NCBI GenBank assembly: GCA_037446555.1
Contig: JBBIIK010000001.1
Span: forward strand, 62,001-126,000
Length of the DNA stretch: 64,000 nt
Direction: 5' to 3'
Source of the DNA: JANWVO01 sp037446555
GTDB lineage: Bacteria > Acidobacteriota > Terriglobia > Bryobacterales > Bryobacteraceae
Shown here piece by piece: positions 26,491-36,700 of the stretch (within the stretch, counting starts at the first letter, position 1; every line of letters begins with the position of its first letter). The notes under the pieces are model-generated. The model did no database searches and was not told where the DNA came from. It saw only the letters and a list, made by a program, of their open reading frames with translations. The position numbers and the translations under genes were made by a program.

Positions 26491-27633
26491 ATGCGAAGGA
26501 AGCCGTACCGGCTGAGTGAGGAGGGCCTCGGCGCCCTCATCGGCCAACTCCGGAGCAGGAACTATCAGGTTTACGGGCCGCGCGCCGATGATTTCGCCCT
26601 GCACTGGAGGCCCATCGAGTCCATCGAGGACCTGCCCCGAGGCTGGACTCAGGAGCTCGCTCCCGGCCGCGCCCGCCTCGTGCCTGGCGAGTCCACGGCG
26701 CTGTTTCATCACTGGACCTGCGCTGAAGGGCTGAAGGCAATCCTTCACTTGCCGGTGGTCCGCATCCTCACCGCCGAGCGCGACAACGGCGCCTTTCGTA
26801 TCCTGGACAATCCCGCGCCAGCCGAAAAATGCGCCTTTCTCGGCGTGCGGCCCTGCGACTTGGGCGCGCTAGCTGTTCTCGACCGCGTCCTGCTCGGCGA
26901 CCGCTACGCCGACGATATCTATCGCGCACGCCGCCAGAACGCCTTCCTCGTCGCGCTGCACTGCCAGAAGTCTGCGCCCACCTGCTTCTGCGCCTCCATG
27001 GGCAGCGGGCCCCGCGCCCGCTCGGGCTTCGACATCGCGCTGGCCGAATTCGTCGAATCAGGCGCGCCGGAGTTCTTTGCCGAAGCCGGCACTGACGCCG
27101 GCCTCGAGTTGCTGGAGCTCTGCGGTGCCACGCCGGCGCCTCCCGAATGGAACCGCGCCGTCGAAGAGGGCTGCACCCGTGCCTCCGCGGCACAGACGCG
27201 CCGCGTCGACGCCCATGCCGCACCGCAACTGATCGATGCCATGTTCGACAGCCCGCACTGGGACTCCGTCGCGCGCCGCTGCCTCGCCTGCGGCAATTGC
27301 ACTGCGGTCTGCCCCACCTGCTTCTGCGTCAACTACGAGGACCGCACCTCCATCGACGGCCGCCGGGCGGAACGCTGGCGCCTTTGGGACTCCTGCTTCA
27401 CGCAAAGCTTCACCTACATTCACGGCGGCAGCGTCCGCTCCAGCGTCAAGTCGCGCTATCGGCAGTGGCTCAGCCACAAGCTGGCCCGCTGGCAGGCGCA
27501 GTTCGGCACGCCCGGCTGCGTCGGCTGCGGCCGCTGTATTGCCTGGTGCCCCGCCGGCATCGACATCACCGAAGAATTCCGGCAGTTGCAGCTCTCCGTC
27601 GCGGCTGCCGTTTCCCTCCCCATGAAGGACTGA
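26491..27633 (+). CDS. hydB: [NiFe] hydrogenase group 3b, beta subunit (4Fe-4S electron transfer)
   Basis: The 380-residue protein is like sulfhydrogenase/hydrogenase beta subunits. Near the C-terminus are two ferredoxin-like cluster motifs, CLACGNCTAVCPTCFC at about 266-281 and CVGCGRCIAWCPAGID at about 345-360; the N-terminal part contains KCAFLGVRPCDLGAL, also typical. It should pass electrons between the small subunit and the flavin subunit in a soluble, cytoplasmic complex. It is the first gene of the operon. A GGAGA sequence lies 15 bases before the ATG, which is rather far. Confidence 0.86.
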   Translation: MRRKPYRLSEEGLGALIGQLRSRNYQVYGPRADDFALHWRPIESIEDLPRGWTQELAPGRARLVPGESTALFHHWTCAEGLKAILHLPVVRILTAERDNGAFRILDNPAPAEKCAFLGVRPCDLGALAVLDRVLLGDRYADDIYRARRQNAFLVALHCQKSAPTCFCASMGSGPRARSGFDIALAEFVESGAPEFFAEAGTDAGLELLELCGATPAPPEWNRAVEEGCTRASAAQTRRVDAHAAPQLIDAMFDSPHWDSVARRCLACGNCTAVCPTCFCVNYEDRTSIDGRRAERWRLWDSCFTQSFTYIHGGSVRSSVKSRYRQWLSHKLARWQAQFGTPGCVGCGRCIAWCPAGIDITEEFRQLQLSVAAAVSLPMKD

Positions 27634-27636
27634 CCT

Positions 27637-28113
27637 ATGGCCCCGGCTGAAATGAAAACTGTTCTCGCAGCGCATCCCTTCCTCGAGGGGCTGCCTGAAA
27701 AATACATCGACCTGCTGTCGAGGCTCGCTTTCGAAGTCCGCTTCGAGCAAGACGAAACCATCTTTCGCGAAGGCGATCCCTCCAGCCTCTTTTACCTGAT
27801 CCTCTCGGGAAAGGTCGCGCTCGAAATGGGCGCACCCGGGCGGCAGATCATCATCCAGACGCTCGAAGCCGGCGACGAGCTCGGCTGGTCTTCGCTGCTC
27901 GAGAACACCAGCAAACAGTTCCGCGCCCGCTGCCTCGAGCCCGTGCGCGCGCTCGCCTTCGACGGCGCCCGCGTCGTCAACCTCTGCGAGGAAGACCATG
28001 AGTTCGGCTTCCACATCATGCGGCGCGCCCTCGCCCTTGTCGCTGAAAGGCTCCGCGCCACGCGTTTGCAGGCTCTCGACGTGTATTCGCCGAAAGGAGT
28101 CCGCAGCAAATGA
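27637..28113 (+). CDS. Cyclic nucleotide-binding domain protein without DNA-binding domain
   Basis: The 158-residue protein is a single Crp-type beta-roll domain (EVRFEQDETIFREGDPSSLFYLILSGKVAL, then EAGDELGWSSLLEN and FRARCLEP in the phosphate-binding cassette region) followed by a helix. It lacks the helix-turn-helix of Crp/Fnr regulators. It lies three bases after hydB and overlaps hydG by four bases, so it is made with the hydrogenase. A regulatory or assembly role within the complex is inferred; the ligand is not known. The arginine expected to hold the cyclic phosphate may be the one in FRAR. Confidence 0.8.
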   Translation: MAPAEMKTVLAAHPFLEGLPEKYIDLLSRLAFEVRFEQDETIFREGDPSSLFYLILSGKVALEMGAPGRQIIIQTLEAGDELGWSSLLENTSKQFRARCLEPVRALAFDGARVVNLCEEDHEFGFHIMRRALALVAERLRATRLQALDVYSPKGVRSK

Positions 28114-28970
28114 GCATCGCTGCCTCCGCCGCCCCGCCGCCCACCCGTGCTGTGATGGAGCCCGTGCCCGTTCGGATCGCGTCGCTGTCGAAGGAAACCC
28201 ACGACACCTTCACGCTCACCGTCGCTCCGCCTCCCGGCGACCCGGTCTCGGCCTTCGAGCCCGGGCAGTTTTCCATGCTGTATTGCCTCGGCGTGGGCGA
28301 ACTGCCGATCTCGATCTCCGGCGATCCCGCGGTGCGCGATTCCCTGACTTACACGATCCGCTCCGTCGGGCAGGTCACCTATCAGCTCGTCACTCGCCGC
28401 CCGGGCGACTTTATCGGCGTGCGCGGGCCCTTCGGCTCGAGCTGGCCGCTGAAAGAGGCGCTCGGCAAGAGCGTCCTCATTGTGGCCGGAGGCATCGGAC
28501 TGGCGCCCTTGCGGCCGGCCATTTATTCCATCCTGCGCCACCGCGGCGACTACAACCGCCTCGTCATCCTTTACGGCAGCCGCAGCCCCCGCGACCTCCT
28601 CTACCGCCGCGAATTCGAAGCCTGGGGCCTGCTGCCTGACACGCAGGCCCTTTGCACGGTCGACTATGGCGGCCTCTCGTGGCGCGGCCACGTCGGCGTC
28701 GTCACCACGCTGTTCCGGCTCGTTCGGATGCAACCGCAGGAGACCGTGGCCATGATCTGTGGCCCGGAGATCATGATGCGCTATGCGGCGCGCGAACTTG
28801 AGGCCCGCGGCCTGCCACCTGCGCAGATCTATCTCTCCATGGAGCGCAACATGAAATGCGGCGCCGGCTTCTGCGGACATTGCCAGATGGGGCCGTACTT
28901 CGTCTGCAAGCACGGCCCTGTGTTCGCCTGGCCCGAAATCAGGCCTTATATGGATCTCTATGAGCTCTGA
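28110..28970 (+). CDS. hydG: [NiFe] hydrogenase group 3b, gamma subunit (FAD/NAD(P)H oxidoreductase)
   Basis: The 286-residue subunit has a ferredoxin-reductase-like layout: a FAD-binding barrel with TYTIRSVGQVTYQL, an NAD(P)-binding fold with VAGGIGLAPLRP at about 127-138 and MICGPEIMM, and a C-terminal [2Fe-2S] motif CGAGFCGHC followed by a fourth cysteine in VCKHG. It links the hydrogenase to NAD(P)H. Its ATG overlaps the preceding stop by four bases, and its end overlaps hydD by eleven bases. Confidence 0.88.
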   Translation: MSIAASAAPPPTRAVMEPVPVRIASLSKETHDTFTLTVAPPPGDPVSAFEPGQFSMLYCLGVGELPISISGDPAVRDSLTYTIRSVGQVTYQLVTRRPGDFIGVRGPFGSSWPLKEALGKSVLIVAGGIGLAPLRPAIYSILRHRGDYNRLVILYGSRSPRDLLYRREFEAWGLLPDTQALCTVDYGGLSWRGHVGVVTTLFRLVRMQPQETVAMICGPEIMMRYAARELEARGLPPAQIYLSMERNMKCGAGFCGHCQMGPYFVCKHGPVFAWPEIRPYMDLYEL

Positions 28971-29745
28971 AGCAAACAAACCCCGCATCGCTGTCTTCAA
29001 GTTCGCCAGTTGCGACGGCTGCCAGCTCAGCCTGCTCGACGCCGAAGACGAGCTTCTCGCCGTCGCCGGCGCCGTCGAGGTCGCATACTTCCCTGAAGCC
29101 AGCCGCCGGATGCTGAAGGGGCCCTACGACATTGCGCTCGTCGAAGGCTCCATCACCACCCACCGCGACGCCGAGGCCATCCAGCGCATCCGCCGTCAAG
29201 CGAAGACGCTTGTGACGATTGGCGCCTGCGCCACCGCCGGCGGCATTCAGGCGCTGCGCAACTTTCACGACGCATCCGAATGGGTCCGCATCGTTTACGC
29301 CAAGCCCGACTTCATCTCTACGCTGAAAACTTCGACGCCCGTGGCCGAGCACGTGCCCGTAGATCTGGAGCTGCGCGGCTGCCCCATCAGCAAGCATCAG
29401 TTGATCGAACTCATCTCGGCCACGCTCGCCGGCCGCAAGCCGAACCTGCCCACGTACAGCGTCTGCCTCGAATGCAAGCGCCGCGGCAACACATGCGTCA
29501 TGGCAGCCTGCGGCACGCCCTGCCTCGGCCCCGTCACGCAAGCCGGCTGCGGCGCCATCTGTCCTTCCCTGCACCGTGGCTGCTACGGCTGTTTCGGCCC
29601 GATGGAGAATGCCAACGGCCCCAGCCTCGCCGCGCAATTCCGCACCCTGGGCTGCTCGCGCGACGAAGTGGAACGGGCCTTCCGCAGCTACAACGGCTGG
29701 GCGTGGCCGTTTCGAAGAGTCTTCGAGGAGGCTCCGAAAGCATGA
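28960..29745 (+). CDS. hydD: [NiFe] hydrogenase group 3b, small (delta) subunit
   Basis: The 261-residue protein carries the proximal cluster ligands in CDGCQLSLLD near residue 19 and IGACATAGG near 88, plus further cysteines in GCPIS, CLECKRRGNTC, AACGTPC and GCYGCFGPMEN, enough for the three Fe-S clusters of group 3b small subunits. There is no twin-arginine signal, so the enzyme is cytoplasmic. The stop overlaps the large-subunit ATG as ATGA. Confidence 0.9.
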   Translation: MSSEANKPRIAVFKFASCDGCQLSLLDAEDELLAVAGAVEVAYFPEASRRMLKGPYDIALVEGSITTHRDAEAIQRIRRQAKTLVTIGACATAGGIQALRNFHDASEWVRIVYAKPDFISTLKTSTPVAEHVPVDLELRGCPISKHQLIELISATLAGRKPNLPTYSVCLECKRRGNTCVMAACGTPCLGPVTQAGCGAICPSLHRGCYGCFGPMENANGPSLAAQFRTLGCSRDEVERAFRSYNGWAWPFRRVFEEAPKA

Positions 29746-31049
29746 ACTCCGCTCCCTCCGTCAAGCCCGCCATTACAAAGATCGATGTGCCCGTGCTGGC
29801 CCGCGTCGAGGGCGAGGGCGAACTCCATATCAAGGTCAAAGCCGGCAAGATTCTCGACCTGAAGCTTCGCATCCCGGAGCCTCCCCGGCTCTTCGAAGGC
29901 TTCCTGCGCCGGCGGCACTTCATGGAAGTGCCCGATATCACGGCGCGTATCTGCGGCATCTGCCCGATCGCGTATCAGATGAGTTCGGTTCACGCGCTGG
30001 AGCGCGCGCTCGGCATCGCTCCGCATCCCTCCATCCGCGCCCTGCGCCGCCTGTTTTACTGCGGCGAGTGGATCGAGTCCCACGCCCTTCACATCTTCTT
30101 CCTTCACCTGCCGGACTTCCTTGGCTGCCAGGACGCTTTCGAGGTCGCCGCCAGCCATCCGGAGGCAGTGAAGATGGCCCTGCGGCTGAAGAAACTCGGC
30201 AACGAGATCGTGCGCGTCATGGGCGGGCGCGAGATCCATCCGGTCAGCGCCTGCGTGGGCGGCTTCTACAGGGCGCCCAAGCCGCAGGAGTTGGCGGCGC
30301 TGCTGCCCGAGCTGGAGTGGGCGCTGGAAGCCTCACTGCAAACGGTCACGCTGGTCTCCTCGCTGGAGTTTCCGGATTTCGAACAGGACTACGAGTTTGT
30401 CGCGCTCTCGCACCCCGCCGAGTACGCGCTCAACGAGGGCCGCATCGTCTCCGACAGAGGACTCGACATCGACGCCGCCGCCTTCGAGGAGCACAGCGTC
30501 GAGCAGCACGTGAAGCACTCCAACGCGCTGCACTCCGTGATGCGCGAGCGGGGGTCCTACCATGTCGGTCCGCTCGCGCGCTTCAATCTGAACTTCGATC
30601 AGCTCACCCCGCAGGCGCGCCGCGCTGCCGAAGAGACGGGACTCCGGCCGCCCGTGCGCAATCCCTTCCGCAGCATCGTTGTTCGCGGCGTCGAACTTGT
30701 GTTCGCCTGCGAGGAGGCACTGCGGCTCATCCGTTCTTACGAGCCGCCGCCCGCGCCGCGCACAGAGGCGCGGCCGCGAGAAGGCACGGGCATGGCCGCC
30801 ACGGAAGCGCCGCGCGGCCTGCTCTACCACCGCTACTCGGTCGACGAAAACGGCCTGATCACCGCAGCCCGCATCGTCCCTCCCACGGCCCAGAACTTCC
30901 GCCGCATGGAAGAGGATCTGTGGAACTACGTGCCGTCGCTGCTCGGCCTCGACAACGAGCAGATCTCCTGGCGCGCCGAACAGGCCGTCCGCAACTACGA
31001 TCCCTGCATCTCCTGCGCCACCCACTTTCTCAAGGTCCGCATCGACTGA
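29742..31049 (+). CDS. hydA: [NiFe] hydrogenase group 3b, large (alpha) subunit
   Basis: The 435-residue catalytic subunit binds the NiFe centre through RICGICP (about residues 66-72) and DPCISCATHF near the C-terminus. These L1 and L2 forms, together with the beta/gamma subunits, point to the bidirectional NADP-linked group 3b. The protein ends 13 residues after the second cysteine pair (at ...KVRID) with no long cleavable tail visible after the final histidine. No maturation genes (hyp or endopeptidase) are in the window, so they must lie elsewhere. Group 3b enzymes in aerobic soil bacteria are thought to ferment or recycle hydrogen under low oxygen. Confidence 0.9.
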   Translation: MNSAPSVKPAITKIDVPVLARVEGEGELHIKVKAGKILDLKLRIPEPPRLFEGFLRRRHFMEVPDITARICGICPIAYQMSSVHALERALGIAPHPSIRALRRLFYCGEWIESHALHIFFLHLPDFLGCQDAFEVAASHPEAVKMALRLKKLGNEIVRVMGGREIHPVSACVGGFYRAPKPQELAALLPELEWALEASLQTVTLVSSLEFPDFEQDYEFVALSHPAEYALNEGRIVSDRGLDIDAAAFEEHSVEQHVKHSNALHSVMRERGSYHVGPLARFNLNFDQLTPQARRAAEETGLRPPVRNPFRSIVVRGVELVFACEEALRLIRSYEPPPAPRTEARPREGTGMAATEAPRGLLYHRYSVDENGLITAARIVPPTAQNFRRMEEDLWNYVPSLLGLDNEQISWRAEQAVRNYDPCISCATHFLKVRID

Positions 31050-31054
31050 CGCAG

Positions 31055-31073
31055 CGCCGCGCTTCCCGCGGCG
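31055..31073 (+). terminator. GC-rich hairpin after the hydrogenase operon
   Basis: CGCCGCG at 31055-31061 pairs with CGCGGCG at 31067-31073 around a five-base loop, six bases after the large-subunit stop codon. No run of T follows, so it is a weak intrinsic terminator at best. Confidence 0.35.
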
Positions 31074-31292
31074 GGAACATCTCCGTGGGCGCTCGTAGAG
31101 CGGCGGAACACGCGAGGAGCCGAAGCGGGCAGGCGCCGTGAAGAAGCCCCAATAGGAAAGGAGACCGGTCTGGCTGGGTGCCGAGTCCGGGCCGCGCCCT
31201 GCCGTCACTCTCCCAAACCGCGGACGAACGGCGTGCCGCCCGGCTGGACCGCTTCGACAGTGTCCGCTTTCTGCACTTCGTATGATGAGGGC

Positions 31293-32666
31293 ATGGAATG
31301 GTTGTTGGCCGGAATGTTGCTGGCGTTTCCGGCAGTGGAAGACTGCACGCCGGCGCGGTGGCGGGACCCGGCGCCGGAGTCGCTGGAATTGATCCGCGGC
31401 ACGCCGGTGAACTGCCTGCTCGTGGAAGAAACCGCGTGGCGCAAGGGGCTGTTGGATGCGGCGCGCGAGATGGGGCTGCTGACGCTGGCAGTGGTGCGCG
31501 GCGGCAGCGTGGAGGCAGCGGAGCGCGCTGTGTCGCTGGGAGCGGAAGGGATCGCGGCGCAAGGGCCGCGGGCGGCGGCGCTGGTTGCGTGGGTGCAGGA
31601 GCGGAAGCGCACGCTGGTTGAAATTGTTCCGCGTCACGAATTGCAGTTCGAGCGCGGGACGGCGGTGATCGCCACCTACGAAGGGTTGTGGGCGGGCGTG
31701 CGCGCCGAAAGCGAGGACCACGCACATGCGCGTCCGACCGGCGGGCCGTGGATCGAGACCAACACAGGGATGCTTCGTTTCTTGCGCGCGGCGGCGCCGG
31801 CAGGAACCGCCGTGTGGATGGCCCACGAAGCGCCCCAGGCTCCGCAGCCCGTATCGCGATACGTGCAGGCGGTGGCGGACGCGGCCGTGTGCGGCGCAAG
31901 ATGGGTGCTGGATTTCGACCCGGATTTCTGGCGCAGGGTGCGAGCCGGGGAGCCGAAGGGCAAGAGAGACTGGGCCAGATTTCTTGCCGCAGTCCGCTTC
32001 TTCGAACAAAACGAGACCATGAAATGGCCCGACAGTTCTGCCTTGGTCGTGCTGATTGACGGGCCAAGCGGCGGTCTGGTTTCCGGCGGAATTCTGGACA
32101 TGATTTCCGCCAAACACATCCCCTTGCGGCCGGTTCCTCCGGCGAAGCTGGCCCAGGCGCCGGGGGGAATCCGCACGCTGCTGACCATCGACCCCTCGCG
32201 GCTGAGCGACCGCGAGCGGGAAGCGGCGCGGGCGATTGCCCGAAGCGGCGCGACGCTTGTCAACGGACCCGAAGGATGGAAGCTCGAGCCGCCGCCGCCG
32301 GGGCGGATCACGTATTCGGAGGACCAGATCAAGCAGCTCGACCAGATCTGGCGGGAGGTGAATTCCATCATCGGCCGGCGGAACTACGGGGTGCGGGTGT
32401 TCGGCGCTCCGGGGGTGCTTTCCACGCTGAAAGAGTCTCCGGACGGGCGCCATCTGGCGCTTGTTCTCGTCAATTACACGGACTACCCGGTGGAGAATAT
32501 CACTCTGCATTTTACGGGGAGAATGCAGCGGGGGCGGCTGTCCGACGGCCGCGAAGAGAAGGTGCTGGAGACGTACGAGGTGGACGACGGAACCGGGGTG
32601 GACGTGGCGAAGTTGGAGGATCTCGCCATCGTGACGGTGGAACGCGCAGATCAGGAAAAGCGGTAG
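31293..32666 (+). CDS. Unknown protein with possible signal sequence
   Basis: The 457-residue protein starts with a hydrophobic segment (LLAGMLLAFPAVEDC). I do not recognise a family. About 200 residues in the middle alternate strand and helix like a TIM barrel or glycoside-hydrolase-like domain (ETNTGMLRFLRAAAP, RWVLDFDPDFW, ALVVLIDGPSGGL), and a C-terminal part with ALVLVNYTDYPVENITLHF resembles a beta-sandwich often found at the end of glycosyl hydrolases. A carbohydrate-active role is only a guess. A -10-like TATGAT lies at 31281-31286. Its 3' end overlaps the converging DUF362 gene by 16 bases. Confidence 0.6.
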   Translation: MEWLLAGMLLAFPAVEDCTPARWRDPAPESLELIRGTPVNCLLVEETAWRKGLLDAAREMGLLTLAVVRGGSVEAAERAVSLGAEGIAAQGPRAAALVAWVQERKRTLVEIVPRHELQFERGTAVIATYEGLWAGVRAESEDHAHARPTGGPWIETNTGMLRFLRAAAPAGTAVWMAHEAPQAPQPVSRYVQAVADAAVCGARWVLDFDPDFWRRVRAGEPKGKRDWARFLAAVRFFEQNETMKWPDSSALVVLIDGPSGGLVSGGILDMISAKHIPLRPVPPAKLAQAPGGIRTLLTIDPSRLSDREREAARAIARSGATLVNGPEGWKLEPPPPGRITYSEDQIKQLDQIWREVNSIIGRRNYGVRVFGAPGVLSTLKESPDGRHLALVLVNYTDYPVENITLHFTGRMQRGRLSDGREEKVLETYEVDDGTGVDVAKLEDLAIVTVERADQEKR

Positions 32667-33760
32667 ACGAGATCCTCGAGGCGTCCCCCGCGAAGCTCGA
32701 TGCGGCGCAGGTCGGCGCTGCCAACGCCGAGTTGTTCGGCCAGCAGCAGCATGTTGTCGCAGTTGGTGAAGGGGCGCGTGCCGCGGGGCGCGCGCGGATC
32801 GTAGCCCATCAGGGCGGCGCCGGCCGCATCCGTGCAGACGGCGTTGGTTCCGAGCACGAGGAGTCCGGGCTTGAGGCGCCGCAGCCCGCGGACCCAGGGC
32901 CCTTCGCCGCCGGCGACCGTTTCCACGCCGTCGATGAAGGAGACGTGGACAGGGCGCGCGGCGTTGAGTTCGGCGACGATGCGCGGCATGCGGTAGCCGG
33001 GGTCGCGGGGCGAGGCAGGATCGCGCTCGGGCGGCGCGGGCGGCCCCGGTTGCCTTTTTCCTTCGTGGCACACGGCGAGGCGCCCTTTCTCGGGGTTCTC
33101 ATTCGGCTCATTGACTCCCGCATCATCGCCGTAGATCGAGGCGGGCGTGATGCCGAAGATGTTTTTCATGGCGAGGGTGATGCCTGTGGTGGCGTGGTCC
33201 TTCAATTTCGCCATGGACACGAGCACGTCGGTCTCCTCATAGGCGCGGTTCAGCGCATATGCGGGATAAAGTAGCCCGCCGCCGGGGACGGCAAACTTCG
33301 CGTAGTCCTTGTAAGCGCCGCGGGCATTCGTGTTGACGAATTCGATGCCCGGCGCGGCGTTGCGGAGCTGCCGCACGTTCCAGCCGGACTCGAGCAGGTA
33401 TTCCTCCAGCGGCCCTGCCGTGGCCCAGCAGCTCTCGACGAAGCGGATCCGGCGCGCGCCGGCGCGGCCGAGAACATGAGCCATGGCGAGCGCGGTGCGG
33501 GGGTGCGTGTAGTGCGTCACCCCGAGGGGAAGCCCCTGCCAGCGGTTGGCGGGGCTGCCGGTGAGGTTCAGCTTGATCGTGACGGTTTTGTTGCGCACCA
33601 GCGCACCGGCGCCGCCGAGCTGATCGAACATACGTTCGAGAATGGCGGCGAGATCTTCCCCGTAAGACGAGCAGCGCGCAACGGCGACAGGCGTGGCGGG
33701 CGCCTCCTGCGCCCGGACCGAGGCCGCGCCCAGAGCGGCCAGCAGTTTTCTGCGGGTCAT
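32651..33760 (-). CDS. DUF362 domain protein, exported
   Basis: The 369-residue protein has a short signal sequence starting MTRRKLLAALGAA (two arginines, not a full twin-arginine motif). The body matches DUF362: KTVTIKLNLTG, AHVLGRAGARRIRFVES, VSMAKLKDHATTGITLAMKN and FIDGVETVAGGEGPW. DUF362 proteins are of unknown function, sometimes found with Fe-S proteins; this copy has no ferredoxin domain. It lies divergently from the fusion gene at 33790 and is the only leftward gene in the 31-43.7 kb block. Confidence 0.83.
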   Translation of the reverse strand: MTRRKLLAALGAASVRAQEAPATPVAVARCSSYGEDLAAILERMFDQLGGAGALVRNKTVTIKLNLTGSPANRWQGLPLGVTHYTHPRTALAMAHVLGRAGARRIRFVESCWATAGPLEEYLLESGWNVRQLRNAAPGIEFVNTNARGAYKDYAKFAVPGGGLLYPAYALNRAYEETDVLVSMAKLKDHATTGITLAMKNIFGITPASIYGDDAGVNEPNENPEKGRLAVCHEGKRQPGPPAPPERDPASPRDPGYRMPRIVAELNAARPVHVSFIDGVETVAGGEGPWVRGLRRLKPGLLVLGTNAVCTDAAGAALMGYDPRAPRGTRPFTNCDNMLLLAEQLGVGSADLRRIELRGGRLEDLVYRFS

Positions 33761-33789
33761 TGATTCCAGTGTAGCGGTAGAATCCAGTC

Positions 33790-36700
33790 ATGCGAAAAGC
33801 GGCCATGGCAGCGTTGCTATGCGGCGGCGTCCTGCATGCGGCGGACGCGACCCTGATCCTGCACAACGGCAAGGTGATCACGGCCGATGCGAAGTTCACG
33901 ATTCGTGAGGCAGTGGCCATCGGCGGCAACCGGGTGTTGGCCACGGGTGCGTCCAGGGAGATCCTGGACAAGTACCGCGGACCGAAGACGGAGCTGATCG
34001 ATCTGAAGGGCAGGACGGTGCTGCCGGGGCTGATTGACGCGCACGTGCATGCGCTCGAGTCCGGGCTGAGTGAGTTTCGCGGGCCGCTGCCGCCGTTCGA
34101 CAGCATTGCGGCGATCCAGGAATACGTGCGCGCCCGGGCGCGCGTGACGCCGAAGGGCGAGTGGATCGTCGTGCCGCGGACACTGCCTCCCCGGCTGAAG
34201 GAGATGCGGATGCCGACGCGCGAGGATCTGGATGTCACGGCGGAACATCCGGTGGCGTTCGACGGTAGCTATGTGTGGTCGGCGAACACGGTGGCCCTGC
34301 GGGTGAGCGGGATCACGCGCGAGACGCCAAATCCGCCGGGCGGAGAGATCGTGAAGGGGCCGGACGGGGAGCCGAACGGCATTTTGCGCAACGCGGCACA
34401 TTTGCTGAAGGGTGTGACGCGCGCGGCGCCGTACACCGAGGAGGAGAAGCTGAAGGCGCTCGAACTGATGCTGCGCGAGTACCGGCGCGCCGGGTTGACT
34501 TGCATCCACGACCGCGCGGTGACGCCGGCGGAGGTGGCGCTGTTCGAGAAGCTGAAGGCGGAAGGCAGGCTGCCGGTGCGGACGGTGCTGACGTGGCGGC
34601 TGGCGACGGCGGCGCCGGTGGAGGATCTCGTTCGCGAGATCGAGTCGCGCCCGTGGCGGACCAATCTCGGCGACGAGTGGCTGAAGTTCGGGGCGTTCAA
34701 GGTGACGCTGGACGGAGGGCAGAGCGTGGGCACGGCGTATCAGCGCCTGCCATACGGGCCGTTCGGCAGGCAGCTATACGGGCAGACGGACCCGGACGCG
34801 CGGGGCACGCTGTTCGTGGAGCCGGCGAAGCTGCTGCGCATCATGCGGGCCGCGCGCGACAAGGGATGGGCGCTGACGGCGCACGCGCAGGGCGGAGGAG
34901 CGATCGATGTTCTGTTGGACGTGTTCGAACAGCTGGACCGGGAGAAGCCGATTGCGCCGACGCGGTCGCACGTGATGCACGGGAGCATGCAGAGCCCGGA
35001 ATCGCTGGACCGCATGAAGCGGCTGGGCATCGCCGCCGACGTGCAGCCGGGGTGGCTGCACTTCGACGCCCCGGCGCTGGAGCGCGTGTTCGGCGAGAAG
35101 AACCTGCGGTGGTTCTTCCCGATGCGCGGCTACCTGGACCGGGGGATTCCGGCAGCGGGCGGCAGTGACCACATGCTGGGGCACGACAAGAACCGCAGCG
35201 TGAATCCCTACAACCCATTTTTCGGGATGTGGATGACGCTGACGCGCCGCACGACGGAGGGCAAGGCGTTGTTCCCCGAGGAGCGGGTGACGCGGGAAGA
35301 GGCGATCCGGATGTGGACGACATGGGCGGCGTGGCTGCACTTCAGCGAGAAGGAGCAGGGCTCGATCGAGGCGGGGAGGCTGGCGGACCTGGTGGTGATC
35401 GACCGCGACATCCTCACCTGCCCCGAGGACGAGATCCGCGCGATCGAGCCGCTGATGGTGGTGTTGGACGGCGAGATTGTGGAGCGGAAGATCGCCGCCT
35501 TCCCCGGGGCGGAGGGCTTCGGGGCGGAAACGCCCGGGGGGCGCGGAGGACGCGTGCTGGTGGTGCGGAGCCTGGCCGACAGCGGGCCGGGCAGCCTGCG
35601 CGAGGCCATTGAAACAAAAGGGCCGCGAATTGTTGTTTTCGCGGTGAGCGGCATCATTGACCTGAAGACGCCGCTGCGGGTGACGGACCCGTATCTGACT
35701 CTGGCGGGGCAGAGCGCGCCGGGCATGGGCGTTTGCCTGCGGGGCGAGGGGCTGCGGATCGAGACGCACGACGTCGTGGTGCGGCATCTTCGCTCGCGCC
35801 CGGGGGAGGGGCTCGGCAAGGAGGTGGATGCAATTTCCGTGGGCGGGGCAGCGCGGCGGGTGGTGCTGGACCACTGCTCGGCAACGTGGTCGGTGGACGA
35901 GGCGCTGAGCCCGAGCGGAGCGATCCGAAACGTGACCGTGCAGTGGTGCCTGATCGGGGAATCGCTGCGAAAGAGCGTGCATTCGAGGGGCGAGCACGGG
36001 TACGGGTCTCTTGTGAGGGCGGCGGGAGGCGTGACGCTCCACCACAATTTATGGGTGAAGAACACGGCGAGAAACCCGCGGCTCGGTGACAATTACGGGA
36101 GACCGCCGTGGCCGGTGTTCGACGTGCGGAACAATGTGATGGCTCTGTGGGGGGCGGTTTGCAGCGGGATGACGGGCGACCGGATGCGGGTGAATTACAT
36201 CGGCAATTATCTGAAGCCCGGGCCGGAATCCCTGAGGAGGGCGCCAATTGTGCTGACAAATAGCGCCGACGTGGAATACTTCCTGGAGGGGAATGTGGTG
36301 GAAGGATGGCCGGAATTCGGGCAGAACGACGGCCGTTTGTTCACTCCCCGGGAGGCGGCGGGGCGGAGGCTTTTCCGGCTGGCGCCGGAGCCGTTTGCAG
36401 CGCCGGACGTGGCGACCTCGGACGCGCGGGCAGCTTACGAGGCAGTGCTGGCGGGAGCCGGGGCGACGCGCCCGAGGCGGGATGTAGTGGATGAGCGGAT
36501 CGTCGCCGAAGTTCGGAGGGGCGAAGGCAGGATCATTGACCATACGCGCGAAGCAGGCGGTTGGCCGCAGTATCCGAAAGTGGCGGCGCCGCCCGACGCC
36601 GACGGCGACGGCATGCCGGACCAGTGGGAGCGCCGGTTCGGGCTCGATCCCGGCAATCCTGCCGACGCAGCAGCAGACCGCGACGGCGACGGCTATACGA

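Noticed and set aside
31050..31292. Replication origin at the composition switch
   Set aside because: There are no DnaA-box clusters, dnaA, dnaN or AT-rich unwinding region nearby, so the skew change is reported only as a compositional boundary.
30333..33071. Very long open frame on the opposite strand across the hydrogenase large subunit and following genes
   Set aside because: It is antisense to clearly recognisable genes, is arginine/proline-rich as expected from GC-rich shadow frames and shows no motif.
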